From NCBI GenBank assembly GCA_964006375.1, contig OZ023267.1, positions 34,099,266 through 34,163,265 on the forward strand: 64,000 bases of DNA, read 5' to 3'. The position numbers and the translations under genes were made by a program. Below the pieces are notes generated by a model. It saw only the letters and a list, made by a program, of their open reading frames with translations. It did not search any database and was not told the DNA's origin. Shown here piece after piece: positions 63,911 to 64,000 of the stretch. How positions within the stretch are numbered: the stretch's first letter is position 1; each line of letters begins with the position of its first letter. Source of the DNA: Tillus elongatus (Eukaryota > Arthropoda > Insecta > Coleoptera > Cleridae).

Positions 63911-64000
63911 AACTGATCAAGAGATCAAAATAAATGTAGCATCTCATCTAATAGTTTTTCTTATTTTATTTAAAACGCATTTCAGGCAAAATTTATACTG
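63911..64000. other. Unassigned AT-rich DNA at the window end
   Basis: Nothing recognised. Confidence 0.3.

Overview
The window looks like AT-rich insect genomic DNA. A beetle is a guess; nothing in the sequence fixes the order. The evidence is spliceosomal GT-AG exons of an insect-type UDP-glycosyltransferase (UGT), several classes of arthropod-like retrotransposons and DNA transposons, and long (TA)n tracts carried inside a dispersed repeat. No rRNA, tRNA, CRISPR array or bacterial-style operon was seen. All family assignments come from reading motifs by eye, without database searches.

The only host gene recognised is one UGT on the minus strand. Its six exons (45260-45053, 39142-38726, 36939-36735, 21498-21267, 21041-20822, 10226-9944) join in phase at GT-AG sites. 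They cover 35.3 kb and would give about 521 residues, from signal peptide to C-terminal membrane anchor, except for one 1-bp frameshift in exon 1. The introns are 5.9, 1.8, 15.2, 0.2 and 10.6 kb, and most of the window lies in them. Intron 2 holds an unusual array of five degenerate copies of the end of exon 2 together with its splice donor.

The rest is layered mobile DNA. Left of the gene (1-9.9 kb) two truncated Jockey/CR1-like non-LTR elements sit inside a small inverted-repeat element. Intron 5 carries a DUF7869-type transposase-like gene broken at poly-T runs, and a dense cluster of a (TA)n-bearing repeat family. Intron 3 carries a CR1/I-like element, a mariner with 417-bp inverted repeats, and a hAT-type element with a perfect 8-bp target duplication that contains a nearly intact Jockey-like element. 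Intron 1 carries R1-like and RNase H-bearing non-LTR elements, one inserted antiparallel into its own relative with a 13-bp duplication. Right of the gene are more (TA)n repeats, a TACA tetranucleotide array, a mariner remnant, and a Gypsy LTR retrotransposon (55526-60312) with two LTRs, a polypurine tract and broken gag-pol.

None of the mobile elements looks fully intact. Several otherwise good proteins lack one catalytic or zinc-binding residue: the Jockey-like RT motif A Asp is Gly, the second mariner Asp is Glu, the LINE RNase H last Asp is Asn, and a Gypsy integrase zinc Cys is Arg. The most unusual structures are the exon-tail array in the UGT intron and the (TA)n-carrying repeat family, whose structure resembles non-autonomous Helitron-like elements.
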